Shown here one piece after another: positions 45,324-54,005 of a stretch of DNA of 54,991 nucleotides (the stretch's first letter is position 1; each line of letters begins with the position of its first letter). Below the pieces are notes generated by a model. The model made no database searches and was not told the DNA's origin. It saw only the letters and a program-made list of their open reading frames with translations. Origin of the DNA: a bacterium (GTDB lineage Bacteria > Myxococcota_A > Polyangia > Nannocystales > Nannocystaceae); contig JANSYI010000017.1 in the NCBI GenBank assembly GCA_024742475.1, positions 138,529 through 193,519 on the forward strand, read 5' to 3'. Made by a program: the position numbers and the translations under genes.

Positions 45324-46619
45324 TCACTTCGCCTTCGCCCCCTTGGCTTTCACGGGCCCGTCCTCGCCGAGGACGGTGAACACGATGCGGCGGTTGAGGG
45401 CCCGCCCCGCTGCGGTTTCGTTGGTGGCGATGGGCTCGTCGGGCCCAACTCCGCGGGTCTCGATGCGGTCGCCAGCGATGCCGGCGTCGACCATGTAGCG
45501 TCGAACGGACTCGGCGCGCCTGCGCGAGAGGTCGACGTTGTGTCTGTAGCCCCCTTGGGAGTCAGTGTGCCCGGTGATGCGCACCTTGATGTCGGGGTAG
45601 CGCTTCATGACGTCGACGGCGTTGTCGATGGTGTTCTTGGACGCCGGCTTGATCGTGTCCTTATCCGTATCGAAGGTGATGCCCTCCATGATGCCCGCGA
45701 GTTCCTCGAGCTCGGGCGGCACCTCGTCGGGGCAACCATCCTTGTCCTCGAAGCCGTTGCGGCTCTCGGGCTCGTCCGGACACGCGTCGACCGGGTTCTC
45801 CAGCCCGTCCCCGTCGTTGTCGTCGATGCAGACCTGCGGGCACCCACGAGGTCCGGGGCCATACACGTCGGGACAGTAGTCGTCGCGGTCGATGATGCGA
45901 TCGCCATCGCGGTCGCTCGTGGTGGGACGGGCGCGCCGCTCTTTCTTCCGCCCGAGGGTGACCGAGAGGCCCAAGAGCGCCTCGGGACTCGAGGCCAGGC
46001 CTTCGGCGACGCCGAGGCGGTTGCTGACCACGTTGCGAACATCCAGCCGCAGCAGGATGCGGTCGTTCACGAAGAACTTCGCGCCGCCACCGAAGTGAAT
46101 GGCGACGTCTTGCTCGGTGCCCAGTGAGGCCGGCGGGGCATCGCCACTGACGCCCAAGATCCCGGTGCCCACCAGCAGGAACGGGGTGATGCTCCAAAGT
46201 CCGATCTGCCCGACGAGGTGGCCCCGCACGGTCCACGCGGTCGCAGGGTTGCCCGTGTCTCGCGTGCGGCCGGGCATGACCCCGCCTTCGAGCTCTGCAC
46301 CAAAGAAGCGAAACGGGTAGTAGCCGGCGCGCAGACCGACCTCGGGGGCGAGGCGGCGGAACGGTTGATGGCCGTCGTCGGCAAGGCCTTCGGTGGGCTC
46401 GAACAGCTCGATCCGCCGGTTGGGAAACCACAGGCCGCCGTACACACCCAGCTCCGCCATGCCGCGGGTCGGCGCGTGGCGGTAGATCCACTTGTCGCGG
46501 TCCTTGGACTCCCCGCGCGCGGACAGCTGGCGCCCAGACTCGCCGGTGCCCTCGTCTCCCCGCGGCTCAGCGGGGGCGAGGAGCATGGCTGTCACCGTCA
46601 ACGAGAGTGCTCCGAGCAT
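45324..46619 (-). CDS. OmpA-family outer membrane protein with thrombospondin type 3 repeats
   Basis: The 431-aa protein has a weak signal (MLGALSLTVTAMLLAPAEP) and a beta-barrel-like N-terminal half (about 45-225, with aromatic-ended strands such as GMAELGVYGGLWFP). Calcium-type repeats follow (DRDGDRIIDRDDYCPD, DNDGDGLENPVDACPDEPESRNGFEDKDGCP). The C-terminal OmpA domain is canonical: ITFDTDKDTIKPASKNTIDNAVDVMK, then ITGHTDSQGGYRHNVDLSRRRAESVRRYMVDAGI with the Asp and Arg that bind peptidoglycan. It is 3 nt after the vWFA gene, whose end contributes GAGG as ribosome site, so the two form an operon. It is convergent with the lipoprotein pair. Confidence 0.92.
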   Translation of the reverse strand: MLGALSLTVTAMLLAPAEPRGDEGTGESGRQLSARGESKDRDKWIYRHAPTRGMAELGVYGGLWFPNRRIELFEPTEGLADDGHQPFRRLAPEVGLRAGYYPFRFFGAELEGGVMPGRTRDTGNPATAWTVRGHLVGQIGLWSITPFLLVGTGILGVSGDAPPASLGTEQDVAIHFGGGAKFFVNDRILLRLDVRNVVSNRLGVAEGLASSPEALLGLSVTLGRKKERRARPTTSDRDGDRIIDRDDYCPDVYGPGPRGCPQVCIDDNDGDGLENPVDACPDEPESRNGFEDKDGCPDEVPPELEELAGIMEGITFDTDKDTIKPASKNTIDNAVDVMKRYPDIKVRITGHTDSQGGYRHNVDLSRRRAESVRRYMVDAGIAGDRIETRGVGPDEPIATNETAAGRALNRRIVFTVLGEDGPVKAKGAKAK

Positions 46620-46622
46620 CGT

Positions 46623-47738
46623 CTACGCCTCACACCCGCAGTTGAGCTCGATGATCACGACACCCTCTTGAATGCCGCCGCAGGCCCCGCCCTGCAGCTC
46701 GATCTCCGTGTCGCCGGTCTGCACCCAGCCGTCGGGATCATCGAAGGGCACGGCCGCGTCGTTGACCAACAGCTCGCAGTCGGGGATCTGCGCCGGCGCC
46801 AGCGGTTCGGAGAGGTCGAACGTGCAGGTGCGGACGCCGGCGATGATCGACTCGAACGCGGCCACCAGCGCTTCGGTGTCGTTGGCGACGTAGAACTCCG
46901 CGTCGGGCTCGCCCCCTCCGACGCCCTGCCCTGCGTTCGCGAGCTCCTGCAGGTGGTCCTCGCCGACCTCACTGCCCACGCTGATGACGAAGGTTCGGAT
47001 CCCGTTGGCGTGAGCGCTGGTCACCGCATCCACGGCGGCGCCGCGAGCCTGCGCGATCTCCTGATCCGTCTCGGGGTCCGGCTGCTCGCACGTGTCGGGC
47101 TCGCCGTCGGTGGTGAGCACGATGATCTTCTCACCGGGCCAGTCGTCGGCGAGCAGGTCGGCGGCGATCAGCTCGAGCGACTCTCCGGTGGGGGTGTCGC
47201 CCATTGGCATGTGCCCGTCGAGCAACGTCGAGATTTCGTCTGCGGCATCGAGCTGCGGCGCGAGTGCGTCGATGGTGGGGCAGCCCCGCGAACCCATCGG
47301 GTTGCTGTAGAGGGTCACACCAAAGCGAATCTGAGACTGCAGCGCGCTGACGATGCCCATCTGCGGATCGGTCAGCGTCTGTTTGGTCGCGTCCCAGCGG
47401 GAGACCCCACCGAAGTCCTCGTCCATGCTGCCGCTGCGGTCGATGACCAGCTGAAACGTCGGCGTCTGCGGGAGGAGGACCTCGTCGAAGTCCGGACACT
47501 CGAACTCCCCACCACCACCGGAGCCCGCCGTGTCGCCGGCACTGTCGGTGCCGCTGGCGCTCGCGCTTTCGGTGGCGGCAGCGCTGTCGGTCTCGTCCGT
47601 GTCGGCCTGGGTCTCGGTCTCGGTCTCGACGCTCGGACATCCGCCCTGCGCCAGCCCGTCGTCGAAACATGGATCCGCGCACCCCGTGATCGACAACCCC
47701 ACGGCAGCGGCGGCGACGTTCCTGTTGAGACCCCCCAT
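46623..47738 (-). CDS. Lipoprotein with von Willebrand factor type A domain
   Basis: The 371-aa lipoprotein has signal and lipobox ending SITGC (Cys21), a T/D/S/A-rich stalk (about 35-85) and then a vWFA domain. The MIDAS metal site is complete: DRSGSMDE (DxSxS), the Thr in MGDTPTGESL and the Asp in LTTDGEPDTC. The C-terminal part adds several Cys and ends IIELNCGCEA. vWFA domains bind protein ligands through a divalent cation. It precedes the OmpA/TSP3 gene with a 3-nt gap, suggesting the two work together at the cell surface. The ATG at 47738 begins the signal; upstream in-frame starts would add 50 non-signal residues. Confidence 0.9.
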   Translation of the reverse strand: MGGLNRNVAAAAVGLSITGCADPCFDDGLAQGGCPSVETETETQADTDETDSAAATESASASGTDSAGDTAGSGGGGEFECPDFDEVLLPQTPTFQLVIDRSGSMDEDFGGVSRWDATKQTLTDPQMGIVSALQSQIRFGVTLYSNPMGSRGCPTIDALAPQLDAADEISTLLDGHMPMGDTPTGESLELIAADLLADDWPGEKIIVLTTDGEPDTCEQPDPETDQEIAQARGAAVDAVTSAHANGIRTFVISVGSEVGEDHLQELANAGQGVGGGEPDAEFYVANDTEALVAAFESIIAGVRTCTFDLSEPLAPAQIPDCELLVNDAAVPFDDPDGWVQTGDTEIELQGGACGGIQEGVVIIELNCGCEA

Positions 47739-47843
47739 GCGCTCAGGGTGCGGGGGCTGCGGGACGAACGCCACCCCCAAAGCGACCTCTGAGCGCCAAG
47801 CCGAGCGCTCGAAACGTGGTCTCGCGCAACAGGCCGGCAGACC

Positions 47844-47866
47844 GGAGCCGAAGTGGTCGCGGCTCC
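47844..47866 (-). terminator. Candidate terminator after yggX
   Basis: GGAGCCG and CGGCTCC form a perfect 7-bp stem with a 9-nt loop about 70-90 nt downstream of the minus-strand yggX stop. There is no T-run. The palindrome GCACGTACGTGC at 47895-47906 lies between it and yggX. No gene was seen in 47739-47934. Confidence 0.4.
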
Positions 47867-47934
47867 TCCTCCGTTGCGGCACAGCATGGGTCATGCACGT
47901 ACGTGCGCGCCCTGGGTCGCCCCCTGAGGCCGCG

Positions 47935-48222
47935 CTACGTCTCTTGCGAGGGCGGGACCCAAGCGGTCTCGACGTTCTCGCCCTCTTCGAAGCCGAAGAA
48001 GATGCGCATCTGCTTGCGGAGGAACTCCTTGCCCTCTTCGGACTGTAGGTCGATGCGATAGGTGTTGATGTAGCGCGGCGAGACCTGCAGCCACTCCTTC
48101 CACGCCTTCATGCTGACCTTGTCGTAGATCAGCTGGCCGAACTCGTCGGGAAAGGGCTTGAAGGGAAGGCCTTGCAGGTCTTCGTCGTACTTCTGGCAGT
48201 GGACGGTGCGCGGTGCGTTCAT
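47935..48222 (-). CDS. yggX: Oxidative damage protection / Fe(2+)-trafficking protein YggX
   Basis: The 95-aa protein is a member of the YggX family, linked to iron trafficking and protection of Fe-S clusters from oxidative damage. It shows the family pattern RTVHCQKYDEDLQGLPFKPFP with the conserved Cys9, then GQLIYDKVSMKAWKEWLQ and INTYRIDLQSEEGKEFLRKQMRIFFG. Length is normal (about 90). GAGG lies 8 nt before the ATG at 48222. The gene starts 14 nt after the glyS stop, so the two are co-transcribed. The linkage with a tRNA synthetase may just be an operon of convenience. Confidence 0.95.
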   Translation of the reverse strand: MNAPRTVHCQKYDEDLQGLPFKPFPDEFGQLIYDKVSMKAWKEWLQVSPRYINTYRIDLQSEEGKEFLRKQMRIFFGFEEGENVETAWVPPSQET

Positions 48223-48236
48223 CGTGAACCTCGTGT

Positions 48237-49817
48237 TCAGGCTTGGCCCAGGGCGGTCGTGATGACCTCGACGGCGGTGGAGAGCGGGATGCGCTTTTGC
48301 GAGCGGTCGTCTCGCATGCGCACGGTGACCGTGCGGTCGGTGAGCGTGTCGTTGTCGACGGTGATGGCGTAGGGGGTGCCGATCTCGTCGTGGCGAGCGT
48401 ACCGCTTGCCGATGGCGTGCTGCTCGTCGAGCTTGGCGTTGATGCCCGCGGCGAAGAACTGCTGCACGATCTCGCGAGCGAGCTCGGGCATGCCGTCCTT
48501 CTTGACCAGCGGCAGCACGGCGACCTTGATCGGCGCCAGGCGTGGGTGCAAACGAAGCACGGTGCGCGCCCCCTTGCCGTCGGCGTCGCCGGGCTCCTCG
48601 TCGTAGGCGTCGCAGAGCAAGGCGAGCAGCCCGCGGGTGGCCCCCGCGGCGGGCTCGATGACGTGCGGCATGTAGCGCCAGCCGTTCTTGCCCGTGTCGG
48701 GGTCGGTCTTCTGCGGGTCGAAGTACTGGAGCTTCTTCTTGGACCCGGTGGAGTGGGCGTTGAGATCGTAGTTGGTGCGGCTGGCGATGCCCTCGAGCTC
48801 GTCCCAGCCCCAGGGGAACTTGTACTCGACGTCGTAGCAGCCGTCGCTGTAGTGGGCGAGCTCGTCCCCCTCGTGCGGGCGCAGGCGGAGGTTCTCCTCC
48901 TTGATGCCCAGCGACTTCCACCAGTCGAGGCGGGCGTCCTTCCAGTGCTCGAGCATCTTCGGGCCTTGGCCCGGCTCGACGAAGTACTCCATCTCCATCT
49001 GCTCGAACTCGCACGAGCGGAAGATGAAGTGCTCGACCTTGACCTCGTTGCGGAAGCTCTTGCCCATCTGGGCGATGCCGAAGGGCACCTTCATGCCGGT
49101 GGACTGCTGCACGTTGAGGAAGTTGACGAACATCGCCTGCGCGGTCTCGGGGCGCAGGTAGACGGAGCTGTCGGCCATGGCGTCCTCGACCTTGGCCCGC
49201 AGCGTCTTGTCGTCGTCGCCGGCCTCGACGGAGGCCTTGACGCGATCGATGATCGCCGCGACCGGGTCGACCGGCCCGAGCGAGGTGCGGAACATGAGGT
49301 TGAACTGTCGCTCCTCGGAGAGGAACGGCGAGCCGCAGTTGGGGCAGACGTAGCCGCGTTCGGGAGCGACGGCCCCCGTGAGCGTCTTACCGTCGCGCTC
49401 GATGCCTTCGGCCAGGCCCTGCACCTTTTCCAGGGCCGCCTTGGCGCGGCCCTTGTCGGCCAGGGTGATCGTGGCCGGCGTGCCGGACTCCGCCCGCGGC
49501 GCCTTGTCGGCCCGGAAGCGCTCGCCGCAGACCTTGCAGTCGACCAGCGGGTCGCTGAAGTTGGCCAGGTGCCCCGAGCTCTTCCAGACCTCCGGGTGCA
49601 TGATGATCGACGCGTCGATGCCGACGATGTCCTCGCGGCTGTGCACCATCGAGCGCCACCACTCGTTCATCAGGTTGCGCTTGAGCTCGACGCCCATCGG
49701 ACCGTAGTCGTACGCGCTGCGCAGGCCGCCGTAGATCTCCGAGCTCTGAAACACGAAGCCCCGCCGCTTGCACAGCGACACGATTTTCTGCATGCGATCT
49801 TCGGTGGCGTCCGCCAT
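48237..49817 (-). CDS. glyS: Glycyl-tRNA synthetase, homodimeric class II type
   Basis: The 526-aa enzyme charges tRNA(Gly). It is of the alpha2 type found in many bacteria and eukaryotes, not the alpha2beta2 type. It opens with IVSLCKRRGFVFQSSEIYGGLRSAYDYGPMGVELK. A zinc-ribbon-like insertion follows (CKVCGERFRADKA and YVCPNCGSPFL). Class II motif 2 is around GKSFRNEV and motif 3 around EPAAGATRGLLALL. The C-terminal anticodon-binding domain (LAPIKVAVLPLVKKDGMPELAREIVQQF) completes it. The ATG at 49817 gives the normal N-terminus. yggX follows closely. Confidence 0.96.
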   Translation of the reverse strand: MADATEDRMQKIVSLCKRRGFVFQSSEIYGGLRSAYDYGPMGVELKRNLMNEWWRSMVHSREDIVGIDASIIMHPEVWKSSGHLANFSDPLVDCKVCGERFRADKAPRAESGTPATITLADKGRAKAALEKVQGLAEGIERDGKTLTGAVAPERGYVCPNCGSPFLSEERQFNLMFRTSLGPVDPVAAIIDRVKASVEAGDDDKTLRAKVEDAMADSSVYLRPETAQAMFVNFLNVQQSTGMKVPFGIAQMGKSFRNEVKVEHFIFRSCEFEQMEMEYFVEPGQGPKMLEHWKDARLDWWKSLGIKEENLRLRPHEGDELAHYSDGCYDVEYKFPWGWDELEGIASRTNYDLNAHSTGSKKKLQYFDPQKTDPDTGKNGWRYMPHVIEPAAGATRGLLALLCDAYDEEPGDADGKGARTVLRLHPRLAPIKVAVLPLVKKDGMPELAREIVQQFFAAGINAKLDEQHAIGKRYARHDEIGTPYAITVDNDTLTDRTVTVRMRDDRSQKRIPLSTAVEVITTALGQA

Positions 49818-49941
49818 GAGCGGGGCATAACACGGGGGTGCGCGGGCGGGAAGACGGGTGGAGGCCGCTCGTGTCATCGAGCCGTCGCCCGTCGCGAATG
49901 TAGCCCCAAGGGTGCGTACGCTCGTTTATCCTCAACGCCTG

Positions 49942-51414
49942 GTGTCACTGTCGAGGTCCATCCGGCCCCATCTGCCGACGGTGCTGGTCGCGCTCGGCAT
50001 CATGCTCGCCGTGCTCTCGGTCCGCGACTCGCACGGCCATCGGCACGCGGGACGCTTCGATCCGAAGGGGTTCGAGGCCCTCTTCGAGGCGGACCATGCG
50101 GACGTGGTCGCGCGCGCCTCGGCGTACCTGCGCGAAACCGACGGGCTTCAGTGGCCAAGCGTTGGTGCGCTGGACCCGAACACCGCCATGCGCGGCGTCT
50201 CGCAGATCCTCGATCGCCCAACCTTGAAGGCCCTCGCCAAGGATCACACGCGCGAGGAGATCGAGGCGTTCGCGGACGCTGGCGCCCCGCTGGTCGCCTG
50301 GCGTGTCGCATACTTCAGGCCATTCGAGTACGCCCGCGACACGGAGGCCGTCCGGGTCACCGTCGATCGTACGGGCCGCGTCACGGCGGCCGACCGGGGC
50401 AACTACAAGCCCGCGGGGACCCGCGACCTGCCCAGCGAGGCCTGGGTGTCGCAAGCCCGGATCGATGCTGCCGCGGCCCTGCGAATCGATGCAGAGCGAC
50501 TGCAGCCCCTGGACAAGGATGCGCTGCCACCGGGGGCGAGGCGGCTGGGGTACAGCGACGGGCTCTGGCGCGTCGACGGGCTCGAGCTGGGCGGGTTCTC
50601 GGTCGTCGTCGGTGCGTGGACGTACGGCAGCTCGATCGGGTTTCAGACGCGCGTCCTCGAGCTCCGCGGTCCCGGCGATGAAGCACCAACGAGCTGGGGT
50701 AGCGAAGCGTGGGTCGCGGCCGTCCTCACGGTGGTGATGGCCATGATGCTGGGAGCCTGGACGCGGGACCCCGACCCGCCCCCCACGAACCCAGACGCGC
50801 TCCTCGTGCCCGGGTTCGCCCTGGGCGTCGCCATGGCGCTGGGCCAGATCGGCCTGATGCTGACCTCGAGGCACGGCTACCACCCCGGGGTGATGGGGGT
50901 GTTCATCGTCGTCGCCATCGTCCTTGGCACCGCCGGCCTGGTCTTTGCCCGCGCTCGTCGCCGAGGCGACCTCGAGCCCCCGAGCCCCGGCATCGCCATC
51001 GCGCTCGTCGCCCTCGCGGTCGCGGCGTTCATCGCGAGCTGCTGGCTGTGCGGCGGGCCATTCGCGCGGGGCTGCTGCGAGCGCTGCGGGATCCTGCGCT
51101 GCACCGCGGCACCCCTCATCATCGCCGCCCTCGTTCTCGCGCGCACGAGACCGCGCTTCGCGGGCGACGCGATGGTGCTCTCGGTCGTGATGCTCACGCC
51201 GCACTGCATCTGCGACAACTTGGTCAACCACCATTGGATGGCAGCCATCGGCACCAGCCCGATGTGCTTCTTCTTGTTCTACGGCACGACGCTCACGGCA
51301 CTCGCGGGGCTACGCGGCGTCTTCTCGAAGCTCACCCTGACACTCGGCGTACTGGCGCTGGTGGTCACCGGCGTCCTGGCCTACACCCACCACACGTACC
51401 ACTTCCCGTGGTGA
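49942..51414 (+). CDS. Multi-pass membrane protein with Cys/His-rich C-terminal half, unknown function
   Basis: The 490-aa protein has one N-terminal helix (TVLVALGIMLAVLSV), an extracytoplasmic domain of about 190 residues (FDPKGFEALFEADHADVVARASAYLRETDG, VRVTVDRTGRVTAADR) and then about seven helices. The membrane part has an unusual set of Cys and His near helix ends: CWLCGGPFARGCCERCGILRC, PHCICDN, SPMCFFLFY, and the tail THHTYHFPW. This could form a metal-binding or thiol-redox site. No family was recognised. The start is uncertain: GTG 49942 is used, but in-frame GTG 49912 or the ATG-less region before it are possible. It is divergent from glyS and convergent with the ABC exporter. Confidence 0.72.
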   Translation: MSLSRSIRPHLPTVLVALGIMLAVLSVRDSHGHRHAGRFDPKGFEALFEADHADVVARASAYLRETDGLQWPSVGALDPNTAMRGVSQILDRPTLKALAKDHTREEIEAFADAGAPLVAWRVAYFRPFEYARDTEAVRVTVDRTGRVTAADRGNYKPAGTRDLPSEAWVSQARIDAAAALRIDAERLQPLDKDALPPGARRLGYSDGLWRVDGLELGGFSVVVGAWTYGSSIGFQTRVLELRGPGDEAPTSWGSEAWVAAVLTVVMAMMLGAWTRDPDPPPTNPDALLVPGFALGVAMALGQIGLMLTSRHGYHPGVMGVFIVVAIVLGTAGLVFARARRRGDLEPPSPGIAIALVALAVAAFIASCWLCGGPFARGCCERCGILRCTAAPLIIAALVLARTRPRFAGDAMVLSVVMLTPHCICDNLVNHHWMAAIGTSPMCFFLFYGTTLTALAGLRGVFSKLTLTLGVLALVVTGVLAYTHHTYHFPW

Positions 51415-51423
51415 CGGACGCCC

Positions 51424-53196
51424 TCAGGCCGCGACCTCGGCCTGACGAGCCACCAGCTCCGAGTACGCCCCACCCAGGGCCATCAAGTCCGGGTGCGTGC
51501 CCGACTCGACGATCCGGCCCCTGTCGAGGACCACGATGCGATCGGCGTCGCGAATGGTCGAGAGGCGGTGCGCGATGACCAGCGTGGTGCGTCCGGCCTG
51601 CAGCTTCTCGAGCGCATCTTGAACGAGCCCCTCGCTCTTCGCATCGAGCGCGCTGGTGGCCTCGTCGAGGATGAGCACCTTGGGGTCGCGGAGGATCGCG
51701 CGCGCGATGGAGACGCGCTGCCGCTGCCCACCCGAGAGCTGCACGCCGCGCTCGCCGACCTTGGTGTCGTAGCCGTCGGGGAACTCGGAGATGAAGTCGT
51801 GCGCGTTGGCGAGGGTTGCGGCGCGCTCGATTGCGGCGTCGGACGCCTGCAGGTTGCCGTAGCGGATGTTGTCGCGAATCGACCCCGAGAAGAGGATGGG
51901 CTCTTGCGAGACCACGGCCATGGCGCCCCGCAGGTCGGCGAGCGCGAACTGCCGCACGTCGACGCCGTCGAGCGTCACCTGCCCCTCGCTGGGGTCGTAC
52001 ATGCGCTGCAGGAGCCGGGCGAGCGTGGTCTTGCCCGAACCGCTGCTGCCGACCAGGGCGCACGTCTGGCCGGGCTCGATCGACAAGGACACGTCCTGGA
52101 GTACCGAGGCGTCGCGGTCGCCGTAGCTGAACCCGACCGCTTCGAACGAGACGTGGCCCTTCAGCTCCCCGATGGGCGCCGGCGTATCGGGCTCGACGAG
52201 GTCCGAGCGGGTGTCGAGGATCTCGAAGATACGGGCGGTGGCTCCCAGTGCGGCCTGCAGGCGCGCCCAGATACCGGCCATCGCCCCGACCGCGGCGGCG
52301 ACCATCATGGTGTAGAGCATGAACTCGGTGAGGTCACCGGGCGAGATCGAATCGGTGGCGACCATGCGCCCGCCCAAGAAGAAGATGCCGGCGATGGCGG
52401 AGAAGGCCAGGAAGCTCGAGGTGCTCATGAACCACGCGCCGGCGAGCACGCGCTTGATGAAGAGGTCGAAGCTCCGCGCGATCGAGACGCTGTAGCGCTG
52501 GACCTCGTGGTCCTCGCGGGTGAAGGCCTGCACGGTCTCGATGCCCGCGATGCCCTCTTGAAGCTCTGCGTTGGCCTGGGCGAGCTCGTCTTGGGCCTTG
52601 CGCGCGAGCTGGCGGATCTTGCGGCCGAAGAACACCGTGGCCAGCGCCAACGGGGGGACGACGGCGAGCATGACCAAGGTGAGCTGCAGGTTGGTGTACA
52701 GCAAGATCCCGACGCCGCCCACGAGCGAGAGGAAGTTGCGGGCCGCCATCGAGACGTCGGAGCTGACGGTGCCGTGAATCTTGCCGACGTCCTCGGCCAG
52801 CCTCGAGAGCAGCTCGCCCGTGCGTCGCTTGTGAAAGTAGGTCTGCGACAGCGTGACGAGGTGCCGGTAGAGCTGAACCCGCATGTCGGCCACGACGCGC
52901 TCGCCCACCCACGAGACCAGGTAGTGGCGGAAGAACACGAACACCGCCTGCACGGCAAAGATCGCGACCAGCGTCAGGCTGTGCTCGGTCAGCGCGTCGA
53001 CGTTCTTGTCCTTGAACGCCGCGTCGATCACCTCGCCGAAATAGGCGGGATACAGCAGGCCCAAGCCGCTCCCAATGGCCAGGCACACCAGCGCAATGCC
53101 CAGGCGCACCCGGTAGGGCCACGTGTATCCGAGCAGCCGCCGCACGCGGGCGCCGACGGGCATCTTGTCGACCGAATCGGTGCCGGACTCGTCCAC
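51424..53196 (-). CDS. ABC transporter, MsbA-like fused permease/ATPase
   Basis: The 590-aa half-transporter has six N-terminal helices (about 30-330) and a C-terminal nucleotide-binding domain. Walker A GSSGSGKTT is at about residue 385, the signature LSGGQRQR at about 487 and Walker B VLILDEATSALD at about 508, followed by the H-loop VIAHRLSTI. Family members move lipids, drugs or peptides as homodimers. The type of exported molecule cannot be told; the sequence is close in layout to MsbA/LmrA-like transporters. The GTG at 53196 or ATG at 53163 could be the start. Upstream is the divergent region with the tandem hairpins. Confidence 0.93.
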   Translation of the reverse strand: MDESGTDSVDKMPVGARVRRLLGYTWPYRVRLGIALVCLAIGSGLGLLYPAYFGEVIDAAFKDKNVDALTEHSLTLVAIFAVQAVFVFFRHYLVSWVGERVVADMRVQLYRHLVTLSQTYFHKRRTGELLSRLAEDVGKIHGTVSSDVSMAARNFLSLVGGVGILLYTNLQLTLVMLAVVPPLALATVFFGRKIRQLARKAQDELAQANAELQEGIAGIETVQAFTREDHEVQRYSVSIARSFDLFIKRVLAGAWFMSTSSFLAFSAIAGIFFLGGRMVATDSISPGDLTEFMLYTMMVAAAVGAMAGIWARLQAALGATARIFEILDTRSDLVEPDTPAPIGELKGHVSFEAVGFSYGDRDASVLQDVSLSIEPGQTCALVGSSGSGKTTLARLLQRMYDPSEGQVTLDGVDVRQFALADLRGAMAVVSQEPILFSGSIRDNIRYGNLQASDAAIERAATLANAHDFISEFPDGYDTKVGERGVQLSGGQRQRVSIARAILRDPKVLILDEATSALDAKSEGLVQDALEKLQAGRTTLVIAHRLSTIRDADRIVVLDRGRIVESGTHPDLMALGGAYSELVARQAEVAA

Positions 53197-53264
53197 GCGA
53201 GCACGCTAGCACGCGACTGCGCGTGGTCTGACGAGCGCGCGGGGGGTCCGGAGATGACGGGAGG

Positions 53265-53363
53265 CTCAGCACGGCCGAACTTCCGGATTGCGGACGTTAG
53301 GGGTCTCTGTGCTGAGCTCAGACCGGTCGAAGTTCCGAACTGGGGACGTTCGACCGGTCTGAG
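53265..53363. repeat. Tandem hairpins with a shared loop motif in a divergent intergenic region
   Basis: Hairpin 1 (53265-53316) has the 8-bp stem CTCAGCAC/GTGCTGAG. Hairpin 2 (53317-53363) starts at the very next base and has the 15-bp stem CTCAGACCGGTCGAA/TTCGACCGGTCTGAG. Inside both is a related sequence, TTCCGRAYTGSGGACG, flanked by GAA and TT. A partial third copy, ATTGCGGA, follows at 53403-53410 right before the next start codon. The stems differ in sequence but keep pairing, which suggests selection for RNA or DNA structure. The element lies between divergent genes, so an ordinary terminator is unlikely. Confidence 0.6.
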
Positions 53364-53410
53364 CGGGCGCGCGGGAACCTCTGGGCGCGAGACCACACCT
53401 CGATTGCGGA

Positions 53411-53962
53411 ATGCTCGGGCGGGTCATGGGTGGGTTGGTGGTGTTGATGTTGGGCGGCTGCGATGCGGAGGAAGACCCCGGCCCCGTCGCGGACGAAGAC
53501 GACCCGGGCTGCGTCCGGGCGCAGGCCCTGGAGCTCGACGGATGCCCCGAGCTCCTCGGCGAGTCGCACTGCAGCGAGGGGCGCGAGCACGTCCCACTAC
53601 TCTCGCCCGTCGACTACGACGCCAACCCGCCGCACAGCGGTCCGCACTACCCGAGCGCGACCTACTGGGGCCTGCACCAAAGCGCGGTGGACCGCGGGAC
53701 CTACGTGCACAACCTCGAGCACGGCGGGATCGTGCTGGCGTACGACTGCACCGACTGTGACGACGAGCTGCGTGTCCTGGCCAACCTGGTGGCGGAGCGA
53801 CCCGACATGCGCATCCTCGTCACGCGCGACGTCGAGTTGCCCTCTCGCTTCGCGGCGATCAGCTGGACGTGGTCGTGGAGCTTCGAGGCCGTCGACGCAG
53901 ACGCTCTGATGTGCTTCATCGACCAGCACGAAGGGTTCGCGCCCGAGAACATCGCGAAATGA
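53411..53962 (+). CDS. DUF3105-family lipoprotein
   Basis: The 183-aa protein has a lipoprotein signal (MGGLVVLMLGGC, Cys17 when counted from ATG 53411). Its mature part matches the DUF3105 family: YDANPPHSGPHYPSATYWG, then the core VHNLEHGGIVLAYDCTDCD. The conserved His residues of PHSGPHY and HNLEHG suggest a metal site. CTDC is a possible redox or metal pair. Function of the family is unknown to me. The glutathione peroxidase gene starts 43 nt downstream on the same strand. The start is 53411 or 53426. Confidence 0.85.
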   Translation: MLGRVMGGLVVLMLGGCDAEEDPGPVADEDDPGCVRAQALELDGCPELLGESHCSEGREHVPLLSPVDYDANPPHSGPHYPSATYWGLHQSAVDRGTYVHNLEHGGIVLAYDCTDCDDELRVLANLVAERPDMRILVTRDVELPSRFAAISWTWSWSFEAVDADALMCFIDQHEGFAPENIAK

Positions 53963-53993
53963 GCGATTCGCCGGCGGACCGCCCGCCGTCGGC

Positions 53994-53999
53994 TACGCT
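53994..53999 (+). promoter_or_regulatory. -10 box TACGCT of the selenocysteine glutathione peroxidase
   Basis: TACGCT ends 6 nt before the ATG at 54006, consistent with a leaderless transcript of its own. Co-transcription with the upstream DUF3105 gene is also possible. Confidence 0.4.
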
Positions 54000-54005
54000 G
54001 CGGGC

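Noticed and set aside
47895..47906. Palindrome GCACGTACGTGC downstream of yggX
   Set aside because: It is short and lies downstream of genes on its strand. No promoter or gene it could control was found.
48243..50681. Plus-strand open frame of about 812 codons opposite glyS
   Set aside because: It lies antisense to an unmistakable glycyl-tRNA synthetase and runs into another gene in a different frame, with no recognisable protein features.
51493..53760. Plus-strand open frame of about 755 codons opposite the ABC exporter
   Set aside because: It is antisense to a gene with intact Walker motifs, and its composition is that of a shadow frame.
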